Below, one piece after another: positions 35,388 to 43,603 of a stretch of DNA of 64,000 bases. The first letter of the stretch is position 1. Every line of letters starts with the position of its first letter. Source of the stretch: Terriglobia bacterium (GTDB taxonomy: Bacteria > Acidobacteriota > Terriglobia > Terriglobales > Acidobacteriaceae); assembly GCA_020072845.1 (NCBI GenBank), contig JAIQGF010000013.1, positions 39,463 through 103,462 of the forward strand. The letters are read 5' to 3'. The position numbers and the translations under genes are program-made. The notes under the pieces were generated by a model that had not been told where the DNA came from, searched no databases, and saw nothing but the letters and a program-made list of their open reading frames with translations.

Positions 35388-35762
35388 ATGGATGACAACC
35401 CGCTGGAACAAATCCGACAAAAAGACATCCAGCGCACGCAGTTAAAGATGGACTTGGTGAAGCACGTCTCAACGCTTTCCAGCGGATCAATTGTCATCCT
35501 GGCAGCCTTTGTAAACAAAACCACGGCATGTGCCCCTGCGGGCCGCTATTGGCTGATTGCCTCCGTGGTCTCTTTGATTCTGAGTCTAGTTTCGGCTCTT
35601 GTATATTTTTGGGCTTTTGGTCTTGCACGGCAGTTTCAGCGACTTGCCACTCCTAAAACTTCCACCCGTAGAATAGAGCAGATCATCGGCCTTTTGGTGG
35701 CTTTGGGTTTTTGCTCCGGTATCATATTTCTTGGTGTTTTCGTAATCACAAACTCAATGTAG
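35388..35762 (+). CDS. Small membrane protein of unknown function
   Basis: The 124-residue protein has a charged N-terminal helix (residues 1-30), then hydrophobic stretches near 32-42, 53-75 and 97-120, so two or three membrane helices. I do not recognise the family. AGGAGGTGA six bases before the ATG is a very strong ribosome binding site, which argues it is expressed. Its TAG stop lies inside the right terminal repeat of the element. It follows the transposase remnant by 15 bases. Confidence 0.6.
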   Translation: MDDNPLEQIRQKDIQRTQLKMDLVKHVSTLSSGSIVILAAFVNKTTACAPAGRYWLIASVVSLILSLVSALVYFWAFGLARQFQRLATPKTSTRRIEQIIGLLVALGFCSGIIFLGVFVITNSM

Positions 35763-35771
35763 CCCACTACC
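35751..35771 (-). repeat. Right terminal inverted repeat of the 3.2-kb element
   Basis: Inverted copy of the left end with two mismatches in 21 bases. It contains the stop codon of the small membrane protein gene. Confidence 0.65.
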
Positions 35772-35826
35772 AGCGCGAGCGTGGCGTGGCGCATTGTGCT
35801 CCGCTCCTGTATTCTGCTGAATTCCC

Positions 35827-36993
35827 ATGCGACTGCTGATCTCGGCCGGGGAAGCCTCCGGCGAAAGCTACGGCGCGCTGCTCATCGCCGCCCTGAAACA
35901 ACGTGAGCCATCGCTGGACTGCTTCGGCGTTGGCGGCGAACGCATGCGCGACGCCGGCTGCCGCCTGGTCGTGGACGCCAAGGACATCGCAGTGGTCGGC
36001 CTGGCTGAAGTCGTCACCCGCCTGCCGAAAATCCGGGGCGAATTCCGCAAACTGCTGCGCGCGGTGGATTCCGGCAAACCCGACGCCGCCGTGCTCATTG
36101 ACTTTCCCGACTGGAACCTCCGCCTGGCACGCCAGCTTCACCGGCGCGGCATTCCCGTCATCTACTATGTCAGCCCGCAGCTCTGGGCGTGGCGGCCGAA
36201 GCGCATCGCGCAGATCAAGCGCCATGTGCGCAAGATGCTGGTCATCTTCCCCTTCGAAGAGGCGTGGTATCGCGAGCGCGGCGTCGAAGCGGAGTACGTC
36301 GGACATCCACTCGCTGATCTGCCCGCGCCGGGACCTGCTCCGCCACTTCGCTCCCCGCAGATTCCCATCGCTGTGCTGCCCGGAAGCCGCAAGAAGGAAA
36401 TCACGCTTAACCTTCCTGCCATGCTGCAGGCGGCGCGCACGCTCGGCCGCAAGTACCAGTTCATCATTCCGGTCGCCTCCACCGTCAGTTCGAAGTGGAT
36501 GGTGGACCTGATTCACCGCGCGGTTGGCCAGGACCCCGGCATCAATCTGAAACTGGAAAGCGACGCGCGAGTGGTGCTCTCGCAGGCCCGCGCCGCGATG
36601 GTCGCCAGTGGAACCGCCACGGTGGAGGCCGCGCTGATTGGCACGCCCTTCGTGATGGTCTATCGCGTTTCGCGGCTCACCTGGAAGCTCGGCCGCCCGC
36701 TGGTGAGTGTCCCCTTCTTCGCCATGCCCAACCTGATCGCCGGACGCGAGGTTGTGCCCGAGCTGGTGCAGGACAATTTCACTCCCGAAAACATTGTGGC
36801 CCGCATGAACGAGATTATTGCCGACGGCCCGGCGCGGCAGTCCATGCTGGAGGGATTGAAGGAGGTGCGCGCGAGACTCGCCGCGCCGTCAGGCGCCGGC
36901 AGCGCCTCAGATCGCGCCGCCGCAACGGTGTTTGAGGCTCTAGGCTCTAGGCTTCAGGCTTCAGGCTTCAGGCTTCACGTCCGTTCTTCCTAA
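35827..36993 (+). CDS. lpxB: Lipid-A-disaccharide synthase
   Basis: LpxB joins UDP-2,3-diacylglucosamine to lipid X in the inner-membrane stage of lipid A synthesis. The 388-residue protein has LISAGEASGESYGA at the start, VLIDFPDWNLRLA, YYVSPQLWAWRPKRI, the Glu/Gly-rich VGHPLAD, LPGSRKKEI and ASGTATVEAALIGTPFVMVYR, all hallmarks of the GT19 family. The final 19 residues (EALGSRLQASGFRLHVRSS) are encoded by a period-7 repeat and the stop lies in its inverted arm, so the tail is not original. It shows a Gram-negative outer membrane. Confidence 0.96.
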   Translation: MRLLISAGEASGESYGALLIAALKQREPSLDCFGVGGERMRDAGCRLVVDAKDIAVVGLAEVVTRLPKIRGEFRKLLRAVDSGKPDAAVLIDFPDWNLRLARQLHRRGIPVIYYVSPQLWAWRPKRIAQIKRHVRKMLVIFPFEEAWYRERGVEAEYVGHPLADLPAPGPAPPLRSPQIPIAVLPGSRKKEITLNLPAMLQAARTLGRKYQFIIPVASTVSSKWMVDLIHRAVGQDPGINLKLESDARVVLSQARAAMVASGTATVEAALIGTPFVMVYRVSRLTWKLGRPLVSVPFFAMPNLIAGREVVPELVQDNFTPENIVARMNEIIADGPARQSMLEGLKEVRARLAAPSGAGSASDRAAATVFEALGSRLQASGFRLHVRSS

Positions 36994-37018
36994 CGCCTAA
37001 GGCCCAACGCCCAAAACC
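36935..37018. repeat. Inverted period-7 repeat at the end of lpxB, AGGCTTC type
   Basis: The left arm has AGGCTCT twice and AGGCTTC four times. The right arm has TAACGCC, TAAGGCC, CAACGCC, CAAAACC. The left arm encodes the LpxB tail and the first TAA of the right arm is its stop. Confidence 0.8.
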
Positions 37019-37034
37019 TGTTCTTCAATTTCAC

Positions 37035-38054
37035 TCACGGCGCTGTCGCATGCGACGCGCTCGCCTGTTCCTCCCGCGGGGTGAAATACCCGCGACGGCA
37101 CTGCGCCCGCAGCTTGTTGCGCCGCGGCACAATCTGGATGGTGCGGAAGGTCCCGTCGGGCTTGAAATCAGCCGGCTTGTACCCGATGGCGTATTGATTG
37201 CGAAGCGCGTCCTTCACCTTGTCGAAGGCGCGCGCAATTTCCGATTTGCTGTGCGCCGGCAAGACGCTGCCACCGGTCGGGCGGGTAACTAACTCCAGCG
37301 CCGCTTCCCCGGGAGGGTAATTGCGGTAGGCGAGGTCGTTCGAGCTCAAGGCGTAGATGACGGTCTCGGCGTGCAGCGCCGATTGGATCGCGTCGTACAT
37401 GATGGCCTTGCTGCGGGTGTCCTCGCCGTCGGTAATGAGGATGATGGCGCGCCGCATCAACGCCGGCCCGGAAGCGCTGCCCAGCTTGGCCGACGCGAAG
37501 CGTATGGCATCGTACAACTGTGTGTCGCCTCCGGCGTGCATCTCGCTCACCGCGTTCGACAGCGCCCCGATGTCGCTGGTGAAGTCGTGGTACAGGGTGA
37601 CGTGCGACGCAAATCCCACCAGGAACGCCTGGTCAACCTGCGGGCGCAGTACTTTCTGCAGGAAGGTAATGGCCGCCTTTTTCTCGTACGCGAAACGACC
37701 GGTGATGGAATCGCTCAGGTCGACGAGCACGCCGACGCGCAACGGCAGGTCGCTCTGCTGTTGGAAATAGCTGATCCGTTCCGGGGCGCGCCGGTTGTCG
37801 AGCACGTGCAGATCATCGAGCGAGATGTGGCTGATGAATCTGCCGGAGGCGTCGGAGACGGTGAACACCACGTTCACCTCGTCCACGCGCGCGCGGATGG
37901 TCTCGCTCGCCGGCAGGGCCGGCGCAGGCCCGGCGTTGGCATTCGTCAACAGGTTTTCCATGGCGGGAGGCGGCGTCTGCGCCAGTGTCGCGATCGCAAG
38001 CACGAACGGGCAGACGACGAGTGCGAGTGCGCGCACCCTGGTCAGAAAGGGCAT
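37035..38054 (-). CDS. Secreted VWFA-related domain protein
   Basis: The 339-residue protein has a signal peptide (residues 1-25) and a von Willebrand A domain. The metal site reads VDLSDSITG (DxSxS as D-L-S-D-S) with the later acidic motif ILITDGEDT. The N-terminal strand set (VDEVNVVFTVSDASGRFI) is the family hallmark. These VWFA-related proteins are abundant in Acidobacteriota and their role is unknown; binding of a protein partner or the surface is usual for the fold. It stands between lpxB and a protease-like gene. Confidence 0.88.
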   Translation of the reverse strand: MPFLTRVRALALVVCPFVLAIATLAQTPPPAMENLLTNANAGPAPALPASETIRARVDEVNVVFTVSDASGRFISHISLDDLHVLDNRRAPERISYFQQQSDLPLRVGVLVDLSDSITGRFAYEKKAAITFLQKVLRPQVDQAFLVGFASHVTLYHDFTSDIGALSNAVSEMHAGGDTQLYDAIRFASAKLGSASGPALMRRAIILITDGEDTRSKAIMYDAIQSALHAETVIYALSSNDLAYRNYPPGEAALELVTRPTGGSVLPAHSKSEIARAFDKVKDALRNQYAIGYKPADFKPDGTFRTIQIVPRRNKLRAQCRRGYFTPREEQASASHATAP

Positions 38055-38460
38055 CCCGACCTCCTCCGCCGACAGCCCGAGTACGGCTGCTTGCCTGGGG
38101 GATTTCCAAGACCGGAAAGAACTACCCCACCAATGCAGTGGCCGGATTTTACTCCGTTCCTGGCCGCGGGCAAGGGTTTTGGGACGTGCGGCGGCATGGC
38201 AAAGGTGAAATCCTCGCTGCGGCGCGACGAACCGGGCTCCGCTGGGTTAGAGTAGTGGGGGGTCAGTAGCCGCTCAGATGTTGTTTCCCCCGGTTCAGCA
38301 GTCGGAACCGTCCGTTCGCAGCGGAGCCCCTAGAACGCGGCGCTTTGGCGTGTTCTGGAGTGCTCGCAGATGCAACAACTGTGCCCGGAAGTGGCCTGAG
38401 CGCATCTTTTCTGCCCGCCCGCACATCCAAAACCAACGGGTACTTAGCCGGAGATTCTTC

Positions 38461-40533
38461 ATGCACCACGCACCACGGCCCCTAGGGCGCATCCTTATCT
38501 TTCTGGTGAGCGTTGCGGCGCTGGCTCTGCCCGCCGCGGCCGCCGAAAGACCGCGCCTCCGGGTTGACGATTACCAGATCCAAGCCGAGCTTCAGCCCAA
38601 GACCCACCGCCTGGTCGCGCACACGCGGGTGAAGTTCACCGCGCTGGAAGATATCAGCGTCGCCAGCTTCGAGCTGCATAACGCGCTGCGCCCGACGCGC
38701 ATCACCGACGCCGAAGGTCACACCCTCTCCGCCGAGCGCATCACCCAGGACAATGCCATCCGCATCGCGCTGCCCAGCGGTTTGTCGAAAGACGCCAGCA
38801 CGACGCTCGATATCGATTACGAGGGCACCCTCTCGTCCGCCGATGACAGCCCCGTGCAAGGCCTGAAGCTGGCTTACGTCGGCGACGACACCAGCTACTT
38901 GCTTTATGCCGGACGCTGGTTCCCGATGAGCGGCTATGGCACCAATCGTTTTACCGCCAGCATGAAGATCACCGTGCCCGCGGGCTGGACGGTGATCGGC
39001 AGCGGCGCGCAGGGTGCCGCCACCACTGAGCCTGCGCGTCCGGTGAAGGGACCTCTGCCGACGCGCGCTCGCGGCCGTGCCGCGCCCAAGCCCGAGCCGG
39101 AATCCGCTGTGCCCGCCACCTCCGGTGGCAAGACCTTCACCTTCGAGTGGACCAAGCCCAGTTTCCCTGGAACCATCATTGCCGGAAACTTCCAGCAGAG
39201 CAGCAGCAACGCGGTTGGATTGAACCTGCACGTCTTCTTCAAGCCGGTGCACAAGGACCTGGTGTCCAACTACACCGAAACCGCGGTGCGCGAGTTCCAG
39301 TTCTACACGGCGCGCCTTGGACCGCCGTTGTCCAACAGTCTGAACATCGTGGAAATGCCGGACGACACGGTGCCCACCGCCTGGGCGCCGGAAATCGCCG
39401 CCATGGCCTCGCGCGCGCTTACGGGAAAGGTGAATTACCGGCTGCTGGCGAACGCCATCGCGCACCAGTGGTGGGGCGCCGACGTCAGCCCCGCGACGCG
39501 CAGTGACTGGTGGCTGGGCGACGGCTTCGCGCGCTATTCCGAGGCGCGCTATGTCGAGTCCGCCGCCGGCCAGGCCGCATTCACCGAAGCCGTGAAGGAC
39601 ATGGAAGTCGGCGCGCTGGCCTACGACACCGTGCCGCTGTCCAGCGTGGCACGGTTGGACCCGTTCGCGCCGGAATTCCAGGCGCTGGTCACCGACAAGG
39701 GCGCCATCATCCTCAACATGCTGCGCTGGGTGATGGGCGACGCCGCCTTCGACAAGACGGTGCGCACTTTCCTGCAGCAGTACACGGGCAAGCCCGCCAC
39801 GGTAGACGATTTCCGCAAGATCGCGGAGCAGATCCATGGCGACAACCTCACCTGGTTCTTTTCGCAGTGGATCGATTCCACCGGCGCTCCCGAATTCAAG
39901 ACCAAGTACACGGTGTACCGCGTAGCCAAGGGCTTCCGCACCGTCGGCGAGATCTCGCAAGACCTGGACCTGTTCCGCATGCCGGTCGAACTGAAGATCG
40001 ACACCGACGGCCAGAGCGAGTCCAAGCGCATCGAAGTGGTGGGCACGAATTCCGCCTTCCAGGTGGAGACCTTCGGCAAGCCGCGGCGCATCACGATTGA
40101 CCCCGACAACCGCGTGCTCAAGAACTCGCAGGAGCTGAAGGTGCGCGCCTCCATCATGCGCGGCCAGGGAATGGTGGAGCAGGGCGACCTCGCCGCCGCG
40201 CTGCAGGAATTCCAGAGATCGCTGGACGCCAACAAGCACAGCTCGCTGGCGCATTACCGCATCGCCGAAGTTTTTTTCCTACAGAAGAACTACCAGGCGG
40301 CGGCCAATGCCTACCGCGAGGCGCTCAACGGGGATGGAGAACCGCGCTGGACCGAGGTCTGGAGCCACATCCAGCTGGGCAAGATTTTCGACGTCACCGG
40401 CCAGCGCGAGCGCGCCACCAACGAATATCGCCAGGCACTGCAAACCAACGACAATACCCAGGGCGCGATGAATGAAGCGCGCAAGTATCTTTCGGCGCCG
40501 TATCAGAGGAAAGAATCGAAAGAGGGGGAGTAG
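38461..40533 (+). CDS. M1-peptidase homologue, predicted inactive, with C-terminal TPRs
   Basis: The 690-residue protein has a signal peptide (1-29), an N-terminal beta domain and an M1-like gluzincin domain. The zinc motif HExxH reads N331-A332-I-A-H335, and the third ligand Glu, 19 residues after the last His, is Asp354 (WLGDGFARYSE). Two of the three zinc ligands and the general base are thus changed, so peptidase activity is unlikely. Residues from about 570 on are TPR repeats (GMVEQGDLAAALQEFQRSL and following). It may act as a periplasmic binding or scaffold protein. GGAG lies eight bases before the ATG. Confidence 0.85.
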   Translation: MHHAPRPLGRILIFLVSVAALALPAAAAERPRLRVDDYQIQAELQPKTHRLVAHTRVKFTALEDISVASFELHNALRPTRITDAEGHTLSAERITQDNAIRIALPSGLSKDASTTLDIDYEGTLSSADDSPVQGLKLAYVGDDTSYLLYAGRWFPMSGYGTNRFTASMKITVPAGWTVIGSGAQGAATTEPARPVKGPLPTRARGRAAPKPEPESAVPATSGGKTFTFEWTKPSFPGTIIAGNFQQSSSNAVGLNLHVFFKPVHKDLVSNYTETAVREFQFYTARLGPPLSNSLNIVEMPDDTVPTAWAPEIAAMASRALTGKVNYRLLANAIAHQWWGADVSPATRSDWWLGDGFARYSEARYVESAAGQAAFTEAVKDMEVGALAYDTVPLSSVARLDPFAPEFQALVTDKGAIILNMLRWVMGDAAFDKTVRTFLQQYTGKPATVDDFRKIAEQIHGDNLTWFFSQWIDSTGAPEFKTKYTVYRVAKGFRTVGEISQDLDLFRMPVELKIDTDGQSESKRIEVVGTNSAFQVETFGKPRRITIDPDNRVLKNSQELKVRASIMRGQGMVEQGDLAAALQEFQRSLDANKHSSLAHYRIAEVFFLQKNYQAAANAYREALNGDGEPRWTEVWSHIQLGKIFDVTGQRERATNEYRQALQTNDNTQGAMNEARKYLSAPYQRKESKEGE

Positions 40534-40548
40534 GCTTTAGGCTTTAGG
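40533..40548. repeat. Left fragment of the AGGCTTC-type period-7 array
   Basis: Two units of AGGCTTT abut the stop of the M1-like gene; the array is interrupted here by an insertion sequence and continues at 41598. Confidence 0.7.
40543..40548. repeat. Target-site duplication (left copy), TTTAGG
   Basis: TTTAGG directly precedes the left end of the insertion sequence and is repeated at 41598-41603 directly after the right end. Confidence 0.75.
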
Positions 40549-41494
40549 TGTGGTGTCTCAAGACGTTGTTCCCCTCCAAGCCGGAGCGGCTGATGGGTGG
40601 CGACTGGCCAAGACTAGCATGCGGGCGGTGCCAGTTGTACTGGTGGAGCCAGGGCTCCAGCTCCGCGCTACGTTCGGTTGAGTTGTGATAGAGACGGGCG
40701 TAGGCCCATTCGCGCAGCGCAGTCTGGATGAAGCGCTCGGCTTTGCCGTTGGTGCGCGGGGTATAGGGGCGGGTGAAACGGTGTCGGATGCCGAGTTGAC
40801 GGCAGGCGGCGGCCAGCAGGCGGGAGTGATAGCAGGGGGCGTTGTCGGTGAGCAGGCGGCGGATGCGGATGCCGAAGCGTGCATAGTAGGCGACGGCGGC
40901 ACGGAGGAAGGCGGCGGTGGAGTCGGCGCGCTCGTCGGCATAGAGTTGGGTGAAAGCGATGCGGGAGTGATCGTCGATGGCGACATGCAGGATCTCCCAG
41001 CCGGCACCGCGAGTTTCGTCACGCGGATCGCCGGTGACACGGTGACCCGGCTTGGTAAAGCGGGCCAGTTTCTTGGTGTCCAGGTGAAGCAGGTCGCCGG
41101 GATGTGGGTGTTCATAGCGGCACACGGGCACGACGGGGTCCAGGTCGCGCATGCGGTTGAGATGGTGGCGGCGCAGGATGCGGCTGATGGTGGCGCGGCT
41201 CAGGCCGGTGGTCTGCGCGATGTGCACGCCGGTCCAACGCTGTCGCCGCAGCACGAGGACCTGGTTCACGAGGTCGGCTCCGGTCTGGCGCGGTGAACGC
41301 TGCGGACGCGAGGAACCGTCGTAAAGGCCGGCACGGCCCTGACCACGATAGCGGAGCACCCACTTACGAGCGGTTTTGGTGCTGACGTGGAACGCGGCGG
41401 CCGCCGCGTTCCACGTCGCCTTCTCGTCAATGATCTTTTTGGCTAAAGCCTCTCGACTGCGGAGTGTAAGTCGGGCATTCTGGTGCAGGTCCAT
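40544..41494 (-). CDS. IS481-family transposase
   Basis: The 316-residue protein has an N-terminal helix-turn-helix (NAAAAAFHVSTKTARKWVLRY) and an integrase-fold core with DDE residues in LLHLDTKKLARF (Asp), RLLTDNAPCYHS (Asp) and RTNGKAERFIQT (Glu), then the C-terminal WHRPHASLGQ pattern. It is complete and probably active. The TAA stop, and part of the last codon, lie in the duplicated target DNA outside the element, so the end of the protein depends on where it inserts. The next-best label would be an rve-domain transposase of another IS3-related group. Confidence 0.92.
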   Translation of the reverse strand: MDLHQNARLTLRSREALAKKIIDEKATWNAAAAAFHVSTKTARKWVLRYRGQGRAGLYDGSSRPQRSPRQTGADLVNQVLVLRRQRWTGVHIAQTTGLSRATISRILRRHHLNRMRDLDPVVPVCRYEHPHPGDLLHLDTKKLARFTKPGHRVTGDPRDETRGAGWEILHVAIDDHSRIAFTQLYADERADSTAAFLRAAVAYYARFGIRIRRLLTDNAPCYHSRLLAAACRQLGIRHRFTRPYTPRTNGKAERFIQTALREWAYARLYHNSTERSAELEPWLHQYNWHRPHASLGQSPPISRSGLEGNNVLRHHT

Positions 41495-41597
41495 TCGGCC
41501 TTCTCCTTGGAAAGCGGATTGGTCAGCACCACCAGCTTCTCCGGTCTTGGTCGAATGGACTATTACCTGTTAGGGAACAACGTCCTGAAACTTCACA
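40549..41597. mobile_element. IS481-type insertion sequence, 1049 bp
   Basis: The imperfect terminal repeats start TGTGGTGTCTCAAGACGTTG on the left and, read inward from the right, TGTGAAGTTTCAGGACGTTG; 21 of 25 bases match and both continue TTCCC. A 6-bp target duplication TTTAGG flanks it. It carries one transposase gene. It landed within a period-7 tandem array, so the array is older than the insertion. Confidence 0.9.
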
Positions 41598-41886
41598 TTT
41601 AGGCTTTAGGCTTCTGGCTTCTGGCTTCTGGCTTCAGGATTCAGGCTTCAGCATTCAGGCTTCAGGCTTCAGCATTCAGGCTTCAGGCTTCTGGCTTCAG
41701 GCTTCAGGCTTCAGGCCCCAGGCTCCAGGCTTCAGGCTCCAGGCTCCAGGCTTCAGGCTCCAGGCTCCAGGCTTCAGGATTCAGGATTCAGGATTCAGGC
41801 TCCAGGATTCAGGATTCAGGCTCCAGGATTCAGGATTAAGGATTACTGGCTTTAAGATTACTGGCTTCTTACAGGCCTCAGGATTA
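41598..41886. repeat. Long period-7 array (about 36 units) of AGGCTTC type
   Basis: Units AGGCTTC, AGGCTCC, AGGATTC, TGGCTTC and AGCATTC follow each other with an unbroken period of 7 for about 240 bases and then degrade. A higher-order AGGCTTC/AGGCTCC/AGGCTCC pattern repeats three times in the middle. There are no spacers, so it is not a CRISPR. It shares its unit with loci at 36.9 and 46.6 kb. Confidence 0.9.
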
Positions 41887-41981
41887 GCCGCGAAGCGGCG
41901 CATGACAATAGCCCGGCACTTCAGTGCCGGGTTGATGCGCGACGACGATTTGAGTGCCGTAGGCACGACTGAAACTAGAAA
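41887..41981. repeat. REP-like palindrome cluster
   Basis: CCGCGAAGCGG, CCCGGCACTTCAGTGCCGGG and GTGCCGTAGGCAC occur in order, with ATAG before the large palindrome, as in the other clusters. Confidence 0.7.
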
Positions 41982-43136
41982 CTAAGAATCAGAGACCTTC
42001 CTGGCGAATTTCAACCCGCTCAACCGGGATGGGGTGCTGGCGTCGGCGCCCCGGCCCAGCACCAGCGCCTGAAACGCATCCCCCATTCCCACCGGCGTCG
42101 CCAGGTGCTTGAGTTGCAGCGCGACTTTGGCCCGCTCCAGCGGCAAGCGGCAGTCCTCGAACGCGTCGGCGAACTGGTTGTCTTCGCCGATTCCCATCAG
42201 CAACTGTGATTGCGTCACCAGCGCCAGCGGCTCCAGGCCAACCTGTTTTCCGACGTCCATGAGAGCGGTGAAGTTTACGTGCGCGGTGATGTCCTGCTCG
42301 CCCGGGGCCTCGTACGGGTTCTGCGAAATGGCGTGTTGGCGAAACGCCATGACGGTGTCGCGATGGCGCCCTGCCAACTGCTCCTGGCGCGTGTAGCCGT
42401 AATCAACCAACAGGCAGAACCCGCGCGCGCCCGCCGCCGGTGCGGCGGCGATGCGCCGCAAGTGATCGAGCGAAACCAGCGTCGCTTCCACTCGTTCCCC
42501 CGGCTCGGGATGGACGGAGTAGCGGTCGAGGAAATCCAGTTCTGCCGTTGACGGCGGCGCGAAGCTCTCGACGAATCGGCCATTTTCCACGCCGATGCGC
42601 AGTTCGCCGCGGTCCGCGACCACTTCTACCGGCAGCGCGTCGAAGAACTCGTTGGCAAAGACAAGGAACTCGCCTTCGATCTTCGCCGCCTCGATCGTTT
42701 CCACTACCTGCACCTTGCCCGCCGCGATCTGCGCGGCGAAGCGCTCATCCAGGCGCGCGCGCAATCCGGGCGAGGCTTCCACCAGCGTGCAATGAAGCGC
42801 GCGGTGAAACTCGGGAAGCTTCTTTGCCGTCCAGTCAAGCACGTCCTGCGCGAACAGGCCGCGGCCCGGCCCCAGTTCCACCAGATCAATCCGTAGCGGC
42901 GACTCCAGCACGCGCCACATCTCGTCGAACTGCCGCGCCAGCAAACGGCCGAACACGGCGTGCACGTCGCTGGAGGTGTAGAAGTCGCCCGCCTTGCCAA
43001 ACTGTTCTCGGGCACGCGAATAATACCCGGGCGGATCGCCGCCGGGCGCGCCGTAGAGGCACAGCTCCATGTAGCGCGAAAACGGAATCGGACCGCGTTC
43101 GCCGATCTCCCGCTCGATGTATTCGCGGAGGGTCAA
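41982..43136 (-). CDS. MidA/NDUFAF7-type SAM-dependent methyltransferase
   Basis: The 384-residue protein opens REYIEREIGERGPIPFSRYMELCLYGAPGG, then GYYSRAREQFGKAGDFYTSSDVHAVFG and the SAM motif LVELGPGRGLFAQDVL; FLVFANEFFDALPVEV and LLVDYGYTRQE follow. This is the MidA family, whose mitochondrial member NDUFAF7 methylates an arginine in complex I; the bacterial target is unknown. The TTG start (TTGA overlap with the upstream stop, AGAGGA nine bases ahead) is preferred, because in-frame codons further out are a shadow of the neighbouring gene. Confidence 0.9.
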   Translation of the reverse strand: MTLREYIEREIGERGPIPFSRYMELCLYGAPGGDPPGYYSRAREQFGKAGDFYTSSDVHAVFGRLLARQFDEMWRVLESPLRIDLVELGPGRGLFAQDVLDWTAKKLPEFHRALHCTLVEASPGLRARLDERFAAQIAAGKVQVVETIEAAKIEGEFLVFANEFFDALPVEVVADRGELRIGVENGRFVESFAPPSTAELDFLDRYSVHPEPGERVEATLVSLDHLRRIAAAPAAGARGFCLLVDYGYTRQEQLAGRHRDTVMAFRQHAISQNPYEAPGEQDITAHVNFTALMDVGKQVGLEPLALVTQSQLLMGIGEDNQFADAFEDCRLPLERAKVALQLKHLATPVGMGDAFQALVLGRGADASTPSRLSGLKFARKVSDS

Positions 43137-43456
43137 CTGCCGATGTCCTCTTCCGCCGCACGGGCGCGCGCGTCCGCCTTCTGCGTTTGCGGCGTGCGCA
43201 CAAACATCTCGATCAGATAATCGTGCAGGCAGGCAAAAAGCTGGTGCTGGAAGGTCCACTCGAACTGGGGATGATCGAGATCGCGCGGGTGCATGCTGAA
43301 GTAGTAGGTATGCACGGGCACGGCGGGATTGCGGAAATTGATGATGACCTCGACGCCCTCACCCTGCTCGCGCGCGTCGAACGCCAGCAGCGGGTGCTCG
43401 TACAGCTTGAGCTGATCGAGGACGCGCTGCAGGCGTGGATTGGGCGGGGACCTCAC
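43133..43456 (-). CDS. Conserved hypothetical protein next to midA-like gene
   Basis: The 107-residue protein has no signal peptide, membrane segment or known motif. A strand-rich middle (HPLLAFDAREQGEGVEVIINF, then VPVHTYYFSMHPRDLD) ends in an amphipathic helix. Its stop overlaps the TTG start of the methyltransferase gene by four bases, so the two are coupled and may work together. I do not recognise the family. The gene ends within 20 bases of a period-8 repeat on its 5' side. Confidence 0.6.
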   Translation of the reverse strand: MRSPPNPRLQRVLDQLKLYEHPLLAFDAREQGEGVEVIINFRNPAVPVHTYYFSMHPRDLDHPQFEWTFQHQLFACLHDYLIEMFVRTPQTQKADARARAAEEDIGS

Positions 43457-43475
43457 GATTGAATTGTACCGTGAT

Positions 43476-43560
43476 GGTCTGTCGGTCTATCGGTCCGTCG
43501 GTCTGTCCCCGGTCTGGGGTTTTTCACCGGCAGACCGAAAGACTGATAGACCGAGAGACC
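43476..43560. repeat. Inverted period-8 repeat, GGTCTATC/GATAGACC type
   Basis: The left arm has GGTCTGTC, GGTCTATC, GGTCCGTC, GGTCTGTC. The loop holds CCCCGGTCTGGGG. The right arm has GGCAGACC, GAAAGACT, GATAGACC, GAGAGACC. It separates two divergent genes, so it lies in both leader regions. The same unit type returns at 56.1 kb. Confidence 0.85.
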
Positions 43561-43603
43561 GCGCGATTAAAATAAATAGTTCGTCCTTCATGCAGGAGCC
43601 CTT

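Larger units (their letters stand above)
32566..35771. mobile_element. 3.2-kb element bounded by 21-bp inverted repeats
   Basis: GGTAGTGGGCTACTTTGAATT at 32566-32586 faces the inverted copy at 35751-35771, with 19 of 21 bases matching and the first 13 identical. The interior is clearly AT-richer than the flanks and holds a broken IS1-like transposase near the right end plus four cargo genes. No target-site duplication was found. The limits are therefore inferred from the repeats and the composition change. Confidence 0.65.

Noticed and set aside
41598..41886. CRISPR array
   Set aside because: The units are 7 bp, contiguous and without unique spacers, and there are no cas genes nearby.
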